A DNA stretch of 64,000 nt from Methylocaldum marinum (lineage in GTDB: Bacteria; Pseudomonadota; Gammaproteobacteria; Methylococcales; Methylococcaceae), in the NCBI RefSeq assembly GCF_003584645.1, contig NZ_AP017928.1, forward strand, positions 5,593,501 to 5,657,500, written 5' to 3'. Below are positions 32,455 through 41,825 of the stretch, piece after piece. Numbering within the stretch: the stretch's first letter is position 1; each line of letters opens with the position of its first letter. The translations under genes were made by a program, and so were the position numbers. The notes beneath the pieces are model-generated. The model worked only from the letters and a program-made list of their open reading frames with translations. It made no database searches and was not told where the DNA came from.

Positions 32455-34125
32455 TCACTTTCCGGACAGGGTTTGCGCCGGCGACAAACCCGGCAAGATC
32501 GGCAAGCGGACCACGAATTCGCTGCCTTGCCCTGGACCGGAACTCGATACGTCGACGGTTCCGCCGTGCATTTCCACCAAACTGCGAACAACGGTCAGGC
32601 CGATGCCGAGGCCGCCTTGCGATCGGTCGAGGGTGCGCTCGGCCTGGATGAAGAGATCGAAGACGTAGGGCAGGGTCTCGGGGGGAATGCCGAGACCGGT
32701 ATCCCGTATGCGGAGAACGATGTGGGAGCCGTCCCGGGTCGCGGTAAGCCAGAGGGCACCGCCCTTCGGCGTGTACTTGGCGGCATTGTTCAGCAGATTT
32801 CCCAAGACCTGGACCAGCCGAACGCTGTCGCCCCTCAGATAGACCGCCGTGGACGGGAGAGTGACGGTGAATGCGTGTTTTCGTTCATCGAGGAGCGGAC
32901 GCGTGACTTCGATGGCGCGCGCAACGATTTCACCCAATTCGACGGTGTCCTTCTGGAGCTCGACCTTGCCGCGCGTGATGCGGGAAACGTCGAGCAGGTC
33001 GTCCACCAATCTCACCAGATGGGCGGTCTGTCGGTCGATGACATCCTCGGCCCAGCAGTGCTGCGGGTGGTGCGGGTCGATCTTCTTGAGGAGGCGTACC
33101 GCATTTCGTATCGGCCCCAAGGGGTTGCGCAGCTCGTGGGCCAGCATGGCCAGGAATTCGTTCTTGCGGTGGTCGGCGTCCTGCAATGAATTTTGAGCCC
33201 GTATCAGGTCGTCGATGTCCGAACATGAACCGAACCACTTGACGATTCTGCCGGCATCGTCGCGAATCGGACGGGCGCGGCACAGAACCCAACGGTATTC
33301 GCCGTCTCTGTGGCGCAGCCGGTGCTTCATCTCGTACGGCTCGCCGGTCCGTAGGCAATGTCTTCGGTGGGCGTTTACCCGTTCCACTTCTTCCGGATGC
33401 AGTGCCTGCGTCCAGCTCAGGCCCTTCTTCGAATCGTATGATTGCCCGGTGAATTCCTGGAAGCGCGGGTTGGTATAGTCGACCCGGCCATCGGGACAGA
33501 CCGTAAAGACGATATCCGGCACCGTCTCCGCCAGGGCAAGAAAGCGCTGCTTGGTCAGGCGCAGTGCCCGCTCCACCCGGGTGCGCTCGGCGATTTCCCG
33601 CCGCAGGGTTTCGTTGGCTCGGGTCAGCTCCGAGGTGCGTTCCCGCACCCGCGCTTCGAGTTCGGAGTACGCCAGGCGCAAAGCTTCCTGCGCCCGCTTC
33701 CGCTCGGTGATCTCATGCCATTTGCCCATAGTGCATTTGACGATTGCCGGCAGGGCGGCCAGAGTCGCCTCGGATTTGACGAGATAGTCCAGAGCGCCGG
33801 CTTTCATCGCCTCGACTGCGATCGTTTCGCTTCCGTAGCCGGTCATGACGATGACCGGATAGGGCCTGTCCGAATCTTTCTGCGGCAAAAGCTCGGTCCC
33901 CTGTCCATCCGGCAGGCGCAAATCGGTGATCACGATGTCGGGCAGATCGGCTTCAAGCGTTTCGCGCGCTTCCCGGAGCTGACGCGCAACGGTGAGACGA
34001 ATCGGTTCCCCGTGGGTTTCGAATGCTCTCTGAATCAGTTCGGCATGGCTCGGGTCGTCTTCGGCCAAGAGGATGTGAAGAACGGCTTCGGTCCCCAGCG
34101 CCGTTGTGGGTGGTTCAGGTTTCAT
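32455..34125 (-). CDS. Hybrid sensor: receiver-PAS-histidine kinase
   Basis: The protein has 556 residues. An N-terminal receiver domain ([14 protein letters not shown]; phospho-acceptor Asp in [13 protein letters not shown]) is followed by a coiled coil (about 145-190). A PAS domain (about 195-320; [11 protein letters not shown]) and a HisKA/HATPase module come next: H box [17 protein letters not shown] box [11 protein letters not shown] boxes DTGLGIPPE and GGLGIGLTV. There are no membrane segments, so it is cytoplasmic. Its start overlaps the preceding response regulator by 11 bases, making it the last gene of the signalling operon. Confidence 0.9.
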   Translation of the reverse strand: MKPEPPTTALGTEAVLHILLAEDDPSHAELIQRAFETHGEPIRLTVARQLREARETLEADLPDIVITDLRLPDGQGTELLPQKDSDRPYPVIVMTGYGSETIAVEAMKAGALDYLVKSEATLAALPAIVKCTMGKWHEITERKRAQEALRLAYSELEARVRERTSELTRANETLRREIAERTRVERALRLTKQRFLALAETVPDIVFTVCPDGRVDYTNPRFQEFTGQSYDSKKGLSWTQALHPEEVERVNAHRRHCLRTGEPYEMKHRLRHRDGEYRWVLCRARPIRDDAGRIVKWFGSCSDIDDLIRAQNSLQDADHRKNEFLAMLAHELRNPLGPIRNAVRLLKKIDPHHPQHCWAEDVIDRQTAHLVRLVDDLLDVSRITRGKVELQKDTVELGEIVARAIEVTRPLLDERKHAFTVTLPSTAVYLRGDSVRLVQVLGNLLNNAAKYTPKGGALWLTATRDGSHIVLRIRDTGLGIPPETLPYVFDLFIQAERTLDRSQGGLGIGLTVVRSLVEMHGGTVDVSSSGPGQGSEFVVRLPILPGLSPAQTLSGK

Positions 34126-34579
34126 GGACAGAGCGTTCGGACCAGGGGTAATGATTCCAGGCCAGCCAGTAAAAACCCAAGTCTTCCATCATCCGGGCGA
34201 AATTGTCGAAATCGACGGGCTTGACCAGGTAGCTGTTGGCATGGCCGCCGTAGGCTTTGGCGACGTCCTGCTCGGCGGAGGAGGTGGTGAGAATCACGAC
34301 CGGAAGCGTCGCGATGCTCGGCGATTTTCTGATCCTGCCGAGGACTTCCAGACCGCCGATTCGGGGAAGGTTGAGGTCGAGCAGCACGACATGCGGCCGC
34401 GGGCTGGTTTGCGGATCGGCATACGCGCCCTGTCGCAGAAGATATTCCAGGGCTTCCGCGCCCTGGCTGACATGATGGATACGATTCACAATCCGGTGTT
34501 CCTGAAAACAGCGGATGACCAGTTCGGCATGATCGGGGTTGTCTTCGACCAGCAGGATATTCAGGACCTCTCCGTTCAT
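34115..34579 (-). CDS. Single-domain response regulator (Rcp1-like)
   Basis: The protein has 154 residues. It is a stand-alone receiver with LLVEDNPDHAELVIRCF, phosphorylatable Asp in VVLLDLNLPRIGG, and the KPVDFDNFARMM switch region. There is no output domain. Such receivers usually pair with phytochrome-like or PAS kinases, matching the kinase gene that overlaps its start by 4 bases (ATGA). Confidence 0.9.
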   Translation of the reverse strand: MNGEVLNILLVEDNPDHAELVIRCFQEHRIVNRIHHVSQGAEALEYLLRQGAYADPQTSPRPHVVLLDLNLPRIGGLEVLGRIRKSPSIATLPVVILTTSSAEQDVAKAYGGHANSYLVKPVDFDNFARMMEDLGFYWLAWNHYPWSERSVHET

Positions 34580-36057
34580 CTTCGATTCCCCAGGGAAAAA
34601 TAGAACGTGCAGCCGTGCCCGGCGCCTTCCGAGTCCACCCAGAGCCTGCCGCCGTGCACCTCGATGATGCGCTTGACGATGGCCAGGCCGATTCCGGTGC
34701 CTTCCGTATTCGGATCGAGCCGCTCGAACAGTCCGAAGATCTTCGGATGGTAATCGGGCTCGATGCCGATGCCGTTGTCGCGCACGAAATAGGCGATTTC
34801 GCCTTGTTTCGTTTCCGTTCCGATCTGGATCAAGGGCTGTTCCTGGTCGCCCATGAATTTGACCGCGTTCTCGATCAGGTTGAGCCAAACCTCGAAAATC
34901 CGCTTCGGATCGCCGAGTGCGTCGGGCAGGTCGGGGGTGATTTCGATCCGTAGTCTGTTCCCCGGAATCCTCTCCCCCACGAGTTCGATCGCCTCATGCA
35001 CGAGCGCGCGCATGCAGATCCTTTCGGGCGGACTGACTAAGCGGCCGATACGGGACAGTTCCAGCAGATCGTCCAGCAGCGTCTGCATTCGGCTGGCCGC
35101 CGCACGAATCCGCCGGATGTCTCCGCGCATACGTTCGAAGTCGCCCCGCAGCGCACTCTGTTCCAGCATGCCCGAAAACCCCTGTATGGTAATCAACGGG
35201 CTCTTGAGATCGTGCGATGCGGTGTAAATGAAGCGCTCCAGTTCGGCATTCTTCTCCGTCAGCTGTTCGAGGAGAGCGGTCTGCTGCTCCTGCGCTTTTC
35301 GACGTTCCGTCACGTCTCGAATGATCCCGGTGAACAGGCGGTGATCGCCGACCGGGGTTTCGGCAACGGCCAGTTCGATGGGAAACGTGGTCCCGTCCCG
35401 GCGCAGCCCCAGGACTTCGCGGCCGATGCCGATGATTCGGCGTTCGCCCGTGCTGAGATAACGGGCGATGTAAGCATCGTGCTTCTCGCGAAAGGGAGAG
35501 GGCATCAGACAGGCGATGTTGCGGTCTTTGATTTCCGCCCCAGCGTACCCGAACATACGTTCGGCCGCGGGATTGAAGTCCTTGATGAGGCCTCGCTCGT
35601 CGATGACCACGATGGCATCGACGGCGGTTTCCAGAATTGCCCGCAGCCGGACCGTCTGGTCCGCCAAGGCTTCCTCGGCAAGTTTGCGGCGGCTGGTGTC
35701 GTGGACCGTGGCCAGAACGAAAGGGCCTTGATCGCCTTGCAGGAGGATTAGACTGATATCGGCGGGAAACTCGGTTCCGTCCTTGCGCAAGCCGAAAAGT
35801 TCCAGATCTTCCCCCATCGGACGGGAGCGGGGATGTTCGGCATAACCCGCGCGCCGCTCCCGATGCCGCACTCTAAAGCGTTCCGGCATCAGATCCTCGA
35901 CCGAGAGTGTTTCCAATTCTTTGCGGGCATAGCCGAAGAGGCTTTCCAACGCGGGATTGGCAAACAGGATGTTTCCCTCGAGATCCGTAATCGCCATGCC
36001 ATCCAGGGCCGACTCCAGCCACAGGCCGAAGTTCTTCTTTTCCAGCAGGAATTCCAT
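34576..36057 (-). CDS. PAS-PAS sensor histidine kinase
   Basis: The protein has 493 residues from ATG 36057; an ATG at 36108 would add 17 residues that do not look conserved. Two PAS domains (about 8-125 and 128-245) start with MAITDLEGNILFANPA and IVVIDERGLIKDFNPAAERM. A HisKA domain (H box ASHDLKSPLITIQGF) and HATPase (NLIENAVKF; DNGIGIEPD; GTGIGLAIVKRI) follow. No transmembrane helices are present. The H box has the phytochrome-kinase style, and it probably signals to the overlapping single-domain regulator. Confidence 0.9.
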   Translation of the reverse strand: MEFLLEKKNFGLWLESALDGMAITDLEGNILFANPALESLFGYARKELETLSVEDLMPERFRVRHRERRAGYAEHPRSRPMGEDLELFGLRKDGTEFPADISLILLQGDQGPFVLATVHDTSRRKLAEEALADQTVRLRAILETAVDAIVVIDERGLIKDFNPAAERMFGYAGAEIKDRNIACLMPSPFREKHDAYIARYLSTGERRIIGIGREVLGLRRDGTTFPIELAVAETPVGDHRLFTGIIRDVTERRKAQEQQTALLEQLTEKNAELERFIYTASHDLKSPLITIQGFSGMLEQSALRGDFERMRGDIRRIRAAASRMQTLLDDLLELSRIGRLVSPPERICMRALVHEAIELVGERIPGNRLRIEITPDLPDALGDPKRIFEVWLNLIENAVKFMGDQEQPLIQIGTETKQGEIAYFVRDNGIGIEPDYHPKIFGLFERLDPNTEGTGIGLAIVKRIIEVHGGRLWVDSEGAGHGCTFYFSLGNRR

Positions 36058-36140
36058 GGTGAAACGCCAGAAGACCGTTAAGAGACCCTTGGTTGGTAAG
36101 CTGCGCATTCCATTTTAAGGTAGCCGCAGTAAGAAAATTC

Positions 36141-36773
36141 TTATTTTTCCAGGGTGATCAGTCCGTGACGCAGGGCGAGATGGGTGAGCTGCACGACATT
36201 CGTGAGCCGGAGTTTCCGCATGAGATGCGTTTGATGCACGCTGACGGTTTTGGGGCTGGTGTGCAGGAGTTCGGCGATTTCGGCCACGGAATGCCCTTGG
36301 GCCAGATGGCAGAAAACCTCGAATTCGCGCGGCGTCAGGAGTTCCACGGGGTTTTGCCGGACCGCCTGGGGCGACTCGGCTCGTTTCTGGAGCTTGTCGA
36401 AGAAGGCGCCGCCGCTGACGACGATCCGGGTCGCTTCGACGATCGATTTGGCCGCGCTCCGCTTGCCGATATACCCCTTGACGCCGGTTTCGCGTGCGCG
36501 CTCGATCAGTACTTCGCTTTCGTAGGCGGAAAACATCAGAATCCTCGCATGAGCATCGCGTTTCAGGATTCTGCGTGCCGCTTCGAGGCCGCTGATGCCC
36601 GGAAGGGCCATATCCATGACGACGATACTCGGCTGGCGACGGCTGTATGCCTGATAGGCTTCTTCTCCATCCGCCGCCTCGGCCAGCACGGAAATATCGG
36701 GGGCCTGCTCCAGCAGGCGCCGGTAACCGCTGCGTACGACCGGATGATCGTCGACCAGCAGTACGGTGATCAT
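36141..36773 (-). CDS. NarL/FixJ-family response regulator
   Basis: The protein has 210 residues. The receiver has VLLVDDHPVVRSGY and Asp in IVVMDMALPGISG. A C-terminal LuxR-type helix-turn-helix follows (LLTPREFEVFCHLAQGHSVA, then TVSVHQTHLMRKL). The ATG at 36773 overlaps the stop of the CBS-GAF kinase by 4 bases, so that HisKA_3 kinase is its likely partner. Confidence 0.93.
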   Translation of the reverse strand: MITVLLVDDHPVVRSGYRRLLEQAPDISVLAEAADGEEAYQAYSRRQPSIVVMDMALPGISGLEAARRILKRDAHARILMFSAYESEVLIERARETGVKGYIGKRSAAKSIVEATRIVVSGGAFFDKLQKRAESPQAVRQNPVELLTPREFEVFCHLAQGHSVAEIAELLHTSPKTVSVHQTHLMRKLRLTNVVQLTHLALRHGLITLEK

Positions 36774-38425
36774 GGTCTGGCCTGGCTCGGGATTTCGATT
36801 GCCACGCAGGTTCCCTGCCCACTCTGGCTTTCCACGCTGAACACTCCGCCCAGCGCTTCGACGCGTTCGCGGACGCCCAGCAATCCGAGTCCCCGCTTCG
36901 CTTCCCGGGACGACAAACCGACGCCGTTGTCCTTGATCAATAGGCGCACGGAATCGGAGTCGGCGGGCGGTGGCCCGAAATGGCGCTGACACGCTTCTCC
37001 CTGACATGCGGCGCTCTCGCAAACGGTGATCTCGGCTTGCGTCGCCCGGGCATGCCTCCCGATGTTGCTCGCGCATTCCTGGACGATTCGATAGGCCGTG
37101 ATCCCGAGGGTTTCATCGAGAGCGCCGAGATCACCGATGATGGTCAGTTTCCAACTGATCTTGCGATAATGCGAGCGGTAGTCGTTGACCAGCTCTTCCA
37201 GTGCCTCGGCCAGCCCCAGTTGATCGAGCAGGGGCGGGCGCAGATTCTCGATCAGGCTGCGCACGGTGTCGTGAAAACGGGTCAGCAAGGCATCGACGGT
37301 TTGCGCGCAGCGATGAATCTCGGGGTGGCACTGTGCGCTGAGCGACGACATCATTGCGAGGTCCGCCTGCATCGCGGTCAGGTATTGACCGAGCTCGTCG
37401 TGCAGTTCGCGCGCTACGCGCTTGCGCTCTTCTTCCTGGGCTCTGAACAGTTTTCGGGTCAGCAAGCGGTTTTCGTTCAGCAAGCGCTGCGTTTCCTGCT
37501 CGGCTTTACGCCGTTGCGCCTGTTCGCGCGACTGAATCAGGGCGAGCGCCAGGCTGTGCGCGAAAGTGGTGGCGAGCACCTCGTCTTCCTCGGTAAAGGC
37601 CTCGCCGTTGAGTTTGTCGCACAGATAAACGCGGCCGTATACCTTGCCGTCATCGGCGATCGGTACGGCCAGAAGGGTTTTCATCGGCGGGTGGCCGGGC
37701 GGAAATCCCGCCGATCGGGAATCGCGAGTCAGATCGTCGAGCCGCAACGACTGGTTTGTCTCAACCACCACGCCCAGCAGTCCTTTCCCTTTCGGCCAAT
37801 GGCCGATGCGCTCGATGTCTTCGCGACCGATGCCGGTGACGAAAAAGCGTTCCAGCCTGCCCTGCTCGTCAACGATGCCCACCGCGCCGTAATGCGCGCG
37901 CAACAGGGTCGCCAGCACATGGATGCCGTGTTGCGCCATGTCTTCTTCTCCCTCGACATGGGCCATCAAGGCCATCAGCGTACGGGACGCCTGGTTGAGT
38001 TCTCCGAGCCGGGTCGACCACTGGCGAAGCTGCCGCTGCTCCTCTTCGAGCGTGGCCGAAAGCATTTGATAATGATCGAGCAATCGCTCGAGCAAACGCG
38101 GACGGGTCACGGCTCCGATGAAGGCGCCGTCATCGTCCACTACCGGCAAGATTGACTCGTTCTCCCGCTCCATGAGAGTAAGCGCTGCGGCGATGGATGT
38201 CTTCCGTTCCAGGCAGGGCAGAACCATTCTCGGAACGAGATCGGCGAAGATGCGGTCAGGTGCCTGGGCGATTTCCTCACTGGTCACGAAGCCTAGGAAT
38301 TGGCCGCTTCCCGAAGCAAAGACCGCGAAGACGGCCGGTGTGGCAGTCTTGCCGAGCCTCGGGCGTTCTTCGTCCGTGACCCTGATTAGCCCGTCCGCCA
38401 AGGCGTCCAGGATGGTCGGTTGCAC
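36770..38425 (-). CDS. CBS-GAF histidine kinase of the HisKA_3 (NarX-like) type
   Basis: The protein has 551 residues. It has an N-terminal CBS-pair-like region (about 1-120; LERKTSIAAALTLMERENES, LPVVDDDGAFIGAVTR) and a coiled segment. A GAF domain follows (about 170-310; LLRAHYGAVGIVDEQGRLE, LLAVPIADDGKVYGRVYLCD). The HisKA_3 dimerisation box is ERKRVARELHDELGQYLTAM and the HATPase has DNGVGLSS and GLGLLGVRERVEAL. CBS domains usually bind adenine nucleotides, so this kinase may sense energy state or a small ligand; that is inference. It is coupled to the LuxR-type regulator downstream. Confidence 0.9.
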   Translation of the reverse strand: MQPTILDALADGLIRVTDEERPRLGKTATPAVFAVFASGSGQFLGFVTSEEIAQAPDRIFADLVPRMVLPCLERKTSIAAALTLMERENESILPVVDDDGAFIGAVTRPRLLERLLDHYQMLSATLEEEQRQLRQWSTRLGELNQASRTLMALMAHVEGEEDMAQHGIHVLATLLRAHYGAVGIVDEQGRLERFFVTGIGREDIERIGHWPKGKGLLGVVVETNQSLRLDDLTRDSRSAGFPPGHPPMKTLLAVPIADDGKVYGRVYLCDKLNGEAFTEEDEVLATTFAHSLALALIQSREQAQRRKAEQETQRLLNENRLLTRKLFRAQEEERKRVARELHDELGQYLTAMQADLAMMSSLSAQCHPEIHRCAQTVDALLTRFHDTVRSLIENLRPPLLDQLGLAEALEELVNDYRSHYRKISWKLTIIGDLGALDETLGITAYRIVQECASNIGRHARATQAEITVCESAACQGEACQRHFGPPPADSDSVRLLIKDNGVGLSSREAKRGLGLLGVRERVEALGGVFSVESQSGQGTCVAIEIPSQARP

Positions 38426-38766
38426 TAATACGTGTCCTCCAGGTGCAATTCCGTTTCGACATCGAGGTGAAGGATCTCGGTGTCGTCCATGAGCGGCTTG
38501 ATCCGCTGAAGCACGAATTCGATGAGTTGCTCCTTCGGAATGCGCCTCAGAACGGCTTCCCGCACCAGAATGTCGCTGATGACCTCGTCTTCCAGCTCGA
38601 TGTGAGCGAACGGGTAAGCCAGCAAAAGAGAGAGCGATTTCCGGATGGCGTTACAGCCGATCGTGGCACGGCGTCCCAACACCAGCCCCTCGTGAACAGG
38701 CGGGATCTTGAATTCTCTGATGCGGGCGCGCAGGGTGTATTTGGTGGTCAATCTATTTTCTCGCAC
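38425..38766 (-). CDS. Hypothetical protein leading the signalling operon
   Basis: The protein has 113 residues with a GTG start at 38766. Its stop shares a base with the start of the CBS-GAF kinase, so it is probably co-transcribed. The sequence is charged and soluble, with an acidic C-terminus (DDTEILHLDVETELHLEDTY); no family was recognised. It may modulate the kinase. Confidence 0.65.
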   Translation of the reverse strand: MRENRLTTKYTLRARIREFKIPPVHEGLVLGRRATIGCNAIRKSLSLLLAYPFAHIELEDEVISDILVREAVLRRIPKEQLIEFVLQRIKPLMDDTEILHLDVETELHLEDTY

Positions 38767-39477
38767 GGCTAGTGTTCTGTCTCTGAATTAATCGCGATAA
38801 GGCTCGGAGTTCCGAAAAATGACTTCTTCCGGCTGCCGCGGATTAAGATTAAGTCAGCGCTCCCGGAAGGTAAATTGCCGGTGTCGATAACGCCACGATT
38901 TCGCGGCTTGAGGGGCTCGGCAGGGCCGCGATTTCGGCAACCCGCGAAGGATGTGGACAGCCCGTGTATTTCCGCGAGTCCGGGAAAGGTTTGGCGCGTT
39001 CGGCACCCGCTCGGAAGGAAAGCGTTTCTCGATAGTGCAGGCCGACATTAGGGTCCGTCGGCGCCGGGCACGCCATTCTGCTGCGGTCGTGATACAGCAT
39101 GTCGATTCCGCACCGGCTTCGGATTTGTACATCCTCCTTGGATCGGCGCTTTGCGATTTAGTTTGGCGCTTCGGCTCTCGGTGTCGATCCGTCAGGTCTT
39201 GCGTGCGATAGAAGGACGGGGTGTCGAGATGACCGGCGAGTGCCGGAGAGCGAACGGGAACGTGCGAAGCACGGCCCGAAGGGCGAGCCTCAGGGATGAG
39301 GCGAGAAAATCGGCCTCGCCACGCGACGCTGTCCCGCTTCGCTCGCGAGTCCGGGGCAGCCCATCCCTGGCCTGCCCGCTCGCCGCGTTGCGCCTCGCCC
39401 CGCCGATTTGTCCCAGAGGGAGAGGGCTAATTCAGCGTTTCCTTAAGCCGGGCGAAAAAAGGTCGAAAGCGTGGCTG
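38767..39477. other. Long intergenic region, no supported gene
   Basis: In this 711-base gap, short reading frames at 38849-39132 (minus) have no recognisable protein character, although AGGAGG directly abuts one ATG (39132). The right third contains short arms of G+C-rich inverted sequence but no clear repeat unit. The promoter of the signalling operon should lie near 38767-38830. Confidence 0.4.
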
Positions 39478-39816
39478 TTACTGTTTCACAGCGTTGAGAT
39501 GGGTCATCGCTTCTTCCGCCGCTTTGCCGGCTATCTCGGCATGTCCCATATTTCCATGTTCGATTGCGCTGTCCAGGCTCTTGATCGCCGCGTCGAGATG
39601 CGGGTTGGGGTTGGCCTGATTGGCCGCGGTTGCATGTGTTTTCGCGGTCTCCGCGTGCTGGGCCACGCCTATGGCGTCGCCCTTCTGGCCGCTATCGACC
39701 GCAGCTTGGGCATGTTTCATCGCTTCCGCCTTGTGATCTTCCGCGGCAACCGCGGTTAAGCCGAGCGATAGAGTAAATAGTCCCGCGAGTAATCCGGAAA
39801 AGATTTTTCCACGCAT
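39478..39816 (-). CDS. Small metal-binding protein (SmbP-like)
   Basis: The protein has 112 residues. The ATG at 39816 is favoured because GGAGGA lies at ideal spacing; an ATG two codons upstream would be too close. It has a signal peptide (LLAGLFTLSLGLTAVA) and then His-rich helical repeats (EDHKAEAMKHAQAAVDSGQK, QHAETAKTHATAANQAN, EHGNMGHAEIAGKAAEEAM). This matches Nitrosomonas SmbP, a periplasmic four-helix bundle binding Cu(II) and other metals. In a methanotroph-like organism copper handling is the plausible role. Confidence 0.8.
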   Translation of the reverse strand: MRGKIFSGLLAGLFTLSLGLTAVAAEDHKAEAMKHAQAAVDSGQKGDAIGVAQHAETAKTHATAANQANPNPHLDAAIKSLDSAIEHGNMGHAEIAGKAAEEAMTHLNAVKQ

Positions 39817-39963
39817 CACCATTCCTCCGTTACAAAGTTGTTCTTTGTCAATGCCCCAATATGGAGCAAGCTACAAATATCACGACCTCATAGGCAAGTC
39901 CATCAAAAGTGCGAAATAAGGCGGGCGCGAACAGAGCGCCATTTCGGTTCGCGGAGATCCGGA

Positions 39964-40105
39964 TTATTGTCTTGCGTTTTCGAGATGTACAGCCGCTTTC
40001 TCGGCAGCTTCCCGGCCCTGTCGGCGTGGCCCATCCGGCCCTGCGCGCCGTCGGGGCTATTCATCGCAGCAGTTAGGGCAGGTCGAGCAGAATATCAAGC
40101 CGCAT
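39964..40105 (-). pseudogene. Remnant of a second SmbP-like gene
   Basis: An ATG at 40105 has an excellent AGGAGG site but stops after ten codons. Further on, MGHADRAG in one frame is followed in another by REAAEKAAVHLENARQ and a stop at 39964. Together these parallel the C-terminus of the adjacent SmbP-like protein (MGHAEIAGKAAEEAMTHLNA). At least one frameshift and an internal deletion are needed. It is probably a decayed tandem duplicate. Confidence 0.5.
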
Positions 40106-40173
40106 CGCTTTTTCCTCCTTACTGCTCTGTTCCGAAACAAAGCCGATGGGACGGAAAGTATGCCGAACCACGC

Positions 40174-40572
40174 TTATTCCACATCGCTGGGCTCAAGCTC
40201 GGGTTCCGGCATCTCTTCCGGGATTTCTTCGGGCATCGACGGCTCCTCGGCGCCGGGCACCGGGCTTTCCGGAATTTCGCGTTCGCCCGGTTTCGGGGAT
40301 TCGCTTTCGATTCCGCGGCGTCGGCCCGGTTCCTCCACGCCGCGTTCGCCATTCTTGCGCTTCCCGGTGCCGGGCGTCCGCTGTTCGCTGCCTTCCCGTC
40401 CGGCCGTCTCCCTGACCAGTTCGATGATATCCCCCCTTGTTTTGCCGTTTTCAAAGCCTGTTTTCACGTAGACGGCAACGGCCACGGACCGGGCCGCGGC
40501 ACTCGCCGGATTCAGCCCGAGCAGGGAAATCAATGCGCCTAAGAGCAAGCTGTTGAGAACTGTCGAGCGCAT
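40174..40572 (-). CDS. Secreted Pro/Glu-rich protein of unknown function
   Basis: The protein has 132 residues. The ATG at 40572 is preceded by AGGAGG and starts a signal peptide (MRSTVLNSLLLGALISLLGL, cleavage near ASA). A short folded segment (about 30-65; RSVAVAVYVKTGFENGKTRG) is followed by a low-complexity Glu/Pro/Gly tail to the end. No family was recognised. Confidence 0.6.
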   Translation of the reverse strand: MRSTVLNSLLLGALISLLGLNPASAAARSVAVAVYVKTGFENGKTRGDIIELVRETAGREGSEQRTPGTGKRKNGERGVEEPGRRRGIESESPKPGEREIPESPVPGAEEPSMPEEIPEEMPEPELEPSDVE

Positions 40573-40709
40573 GGCGTACCTCCTTTGCACCAAAGTTCGT
40601 TCCGTGTTTGCGATGTGGCCACGCTTGCATAGTTAACATACGGTAGTTTCTCAGTCTCTAAGGAGATTTACTGAGCGGCGAGGGCACGGCGAGGCTACAA
40701 GTCGAACCT

Positions 40710-41126
40710 TTATCGGCTTTGGCGCTTGATGCGGCTCTCGATCATGATGCACGTATCGGCGACATAGCAGAATCCATGCGAGTCTAGGAATTCGAGATTT
40801 TCCGGGCTGTCCGCTCCGGGTTGCAGCCAAACGTTCATGAGACCCAGATCGAGACATTGCTTCAGGACCGACAGCGTCGCCGGTGGCGGTACGACGAAGT
40901 TGACCAGGGTCGGACTGCGGGGAAGATTCGCAAGGTCCGGATATGCCGGGTCGCCGTCCACGGAAGTGCGATTCGGGTTGACCGCATGAACCCGGTAGCC
41001 CTTGCGCTTCAGATCGCGATAAACGGCATGGCCGAACTTGGTCTCGTCGTCGGTCGCACCGACCACGGCAATGACCGTATCCGGTTCGTCCAGTATGCTC
41101 GCCAGAGCGTCGGGTGACGAAGCCAT
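40710..41126 (-). CDS. CoA-binding domain protein (YccU-like)
   Basis: The protein has 138 residues. A Rossmann-type CoA_binding domain shows VIAVVGATDDETKFGHAVYR, then GYRVHAVNPN, and VWLQPGADSPENLEFL with a conserved Cys near the end (CYVADTCIMIE). This is the single-domain family of E. coli YccU. The start at 41126 opens the domain; upstream in-frame codons look non-coding. Ligand and role are not established. Confidence 0.85.
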   Translation of the reverse strand: MASSPDALASILDEPDTVIAVVGATDDETKFGHAVYRDLKRKGYRVHAVNPNRTSVDGDPAYPDLANLPRSPTLVNFVVPPPATLSVLKQCLDLGLMNVWLQPGADSPENLEFLDSHGFCYVADTCIMIESRIKRQSR

Positions 41127-41235
41127 AACATTAATCCTAGAAACGGTAGTCGGGCGTGGCTCCACCCAAAAGGTGAGAGTGGTCAGAATTCATACGGCTT
41201 TTCCCATTCCTCACTAGGCGGTCGGCTCCCGTTTC

Positions 41236-41808
41236 TCAGGTTGATGTACCGTTGAACCGTCTTGCAATGGCGGGCGCTTCCGCGGCCGGCAAGCGCACGA
41301 CCACGTCTATTTTTTCGCCGAACACGCGCGAGACGATTTCGCCGCCGGCTTTTTCGACCTGGTAGGTCAGCGGCTGAAGATTTGGATATTCGATAGTGAG
41401 CTCGAGTTCGGCATATTCGACATAAGGGATCAGGGAAGCTTTTTCCAGGGCTAGTTTGGCCGTGCCGCCGTAGGCGCGGACCAGTCCGCCCGCTCCCAGC
41501 TTGATGCCGCCGAAGTAGCGGACGACCGCGACCAGGGCATTGACCACGTCGAAGCCGGAAATATGCGCGAGTATCGGTTTGCCCGCCGTTCCGCTCGGCT
41601 CTCCGGCGTCACTGAAATGGGCGATGACGCCGTTGTCGGTCTTGATCCGGTAGGCGAATGCGAGATGGTGCGCCGTCGGATGAGCCGATGCGATTTCGAA
41701 CAGCCGCGAACGCAGCTGCGGTTCGTCGGCGCACGGCAAGGCGTAGCCGATGAAGCGTGAGTGATTCACGGTGAAGCTGGATTCCGATCCCTTTTCGATG
41801 AGATACAT
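41236..41808 (-). CDS. YigZ/IMPACT-family protein
   Basis: The protein has 190 residues. The IMPACT N-terminal domain shows SRFIGYALPC, HPTAHHLAFAYRI, FSDAGEPSGTAGKPIL and VRYFGGIKLGAGGLVRAYG. A C-terminal ferredoxin-like DUF1949 domain follows. YigZ proteins are thought to act on nucleic acid or in translation regulation. The IS element ends only about 15 bp upstream of its ATG, so its native promoter has been displaced. Confidence 0.92.
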   Translation of the reverse strand: MYLIEKGSESSFTVNHSRFIGYALPCADEPQLRSRLFEIASAHPTAHHLAFAYRIKTDNGVIAHFSDAGEPSGTAGKPILAHISGFDVVNALVAVVRYFGGIKLGAGGLVRAYGGTAKLALEKASLIPYVEYAELELTIEYPNLQPLTYQVEKAGGEIVSRVFGEKIDVVVRLPAAEAPAIARRFNGTST

Positions 41809-41825
41809 CGTTTAGAAATACTTAA

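Noticed and set aside
38849-39132. Minus-strand ORFs of 83-92 codons in the long gap
   Set aside because: No recognisable protein features; the AGGAGG abuts the ATG too closely to work well.
39151-39759. 202-codon plus-strand ORF
   Set aside because: Overlaps the SmbP-like gene antisense and has non-coding character.
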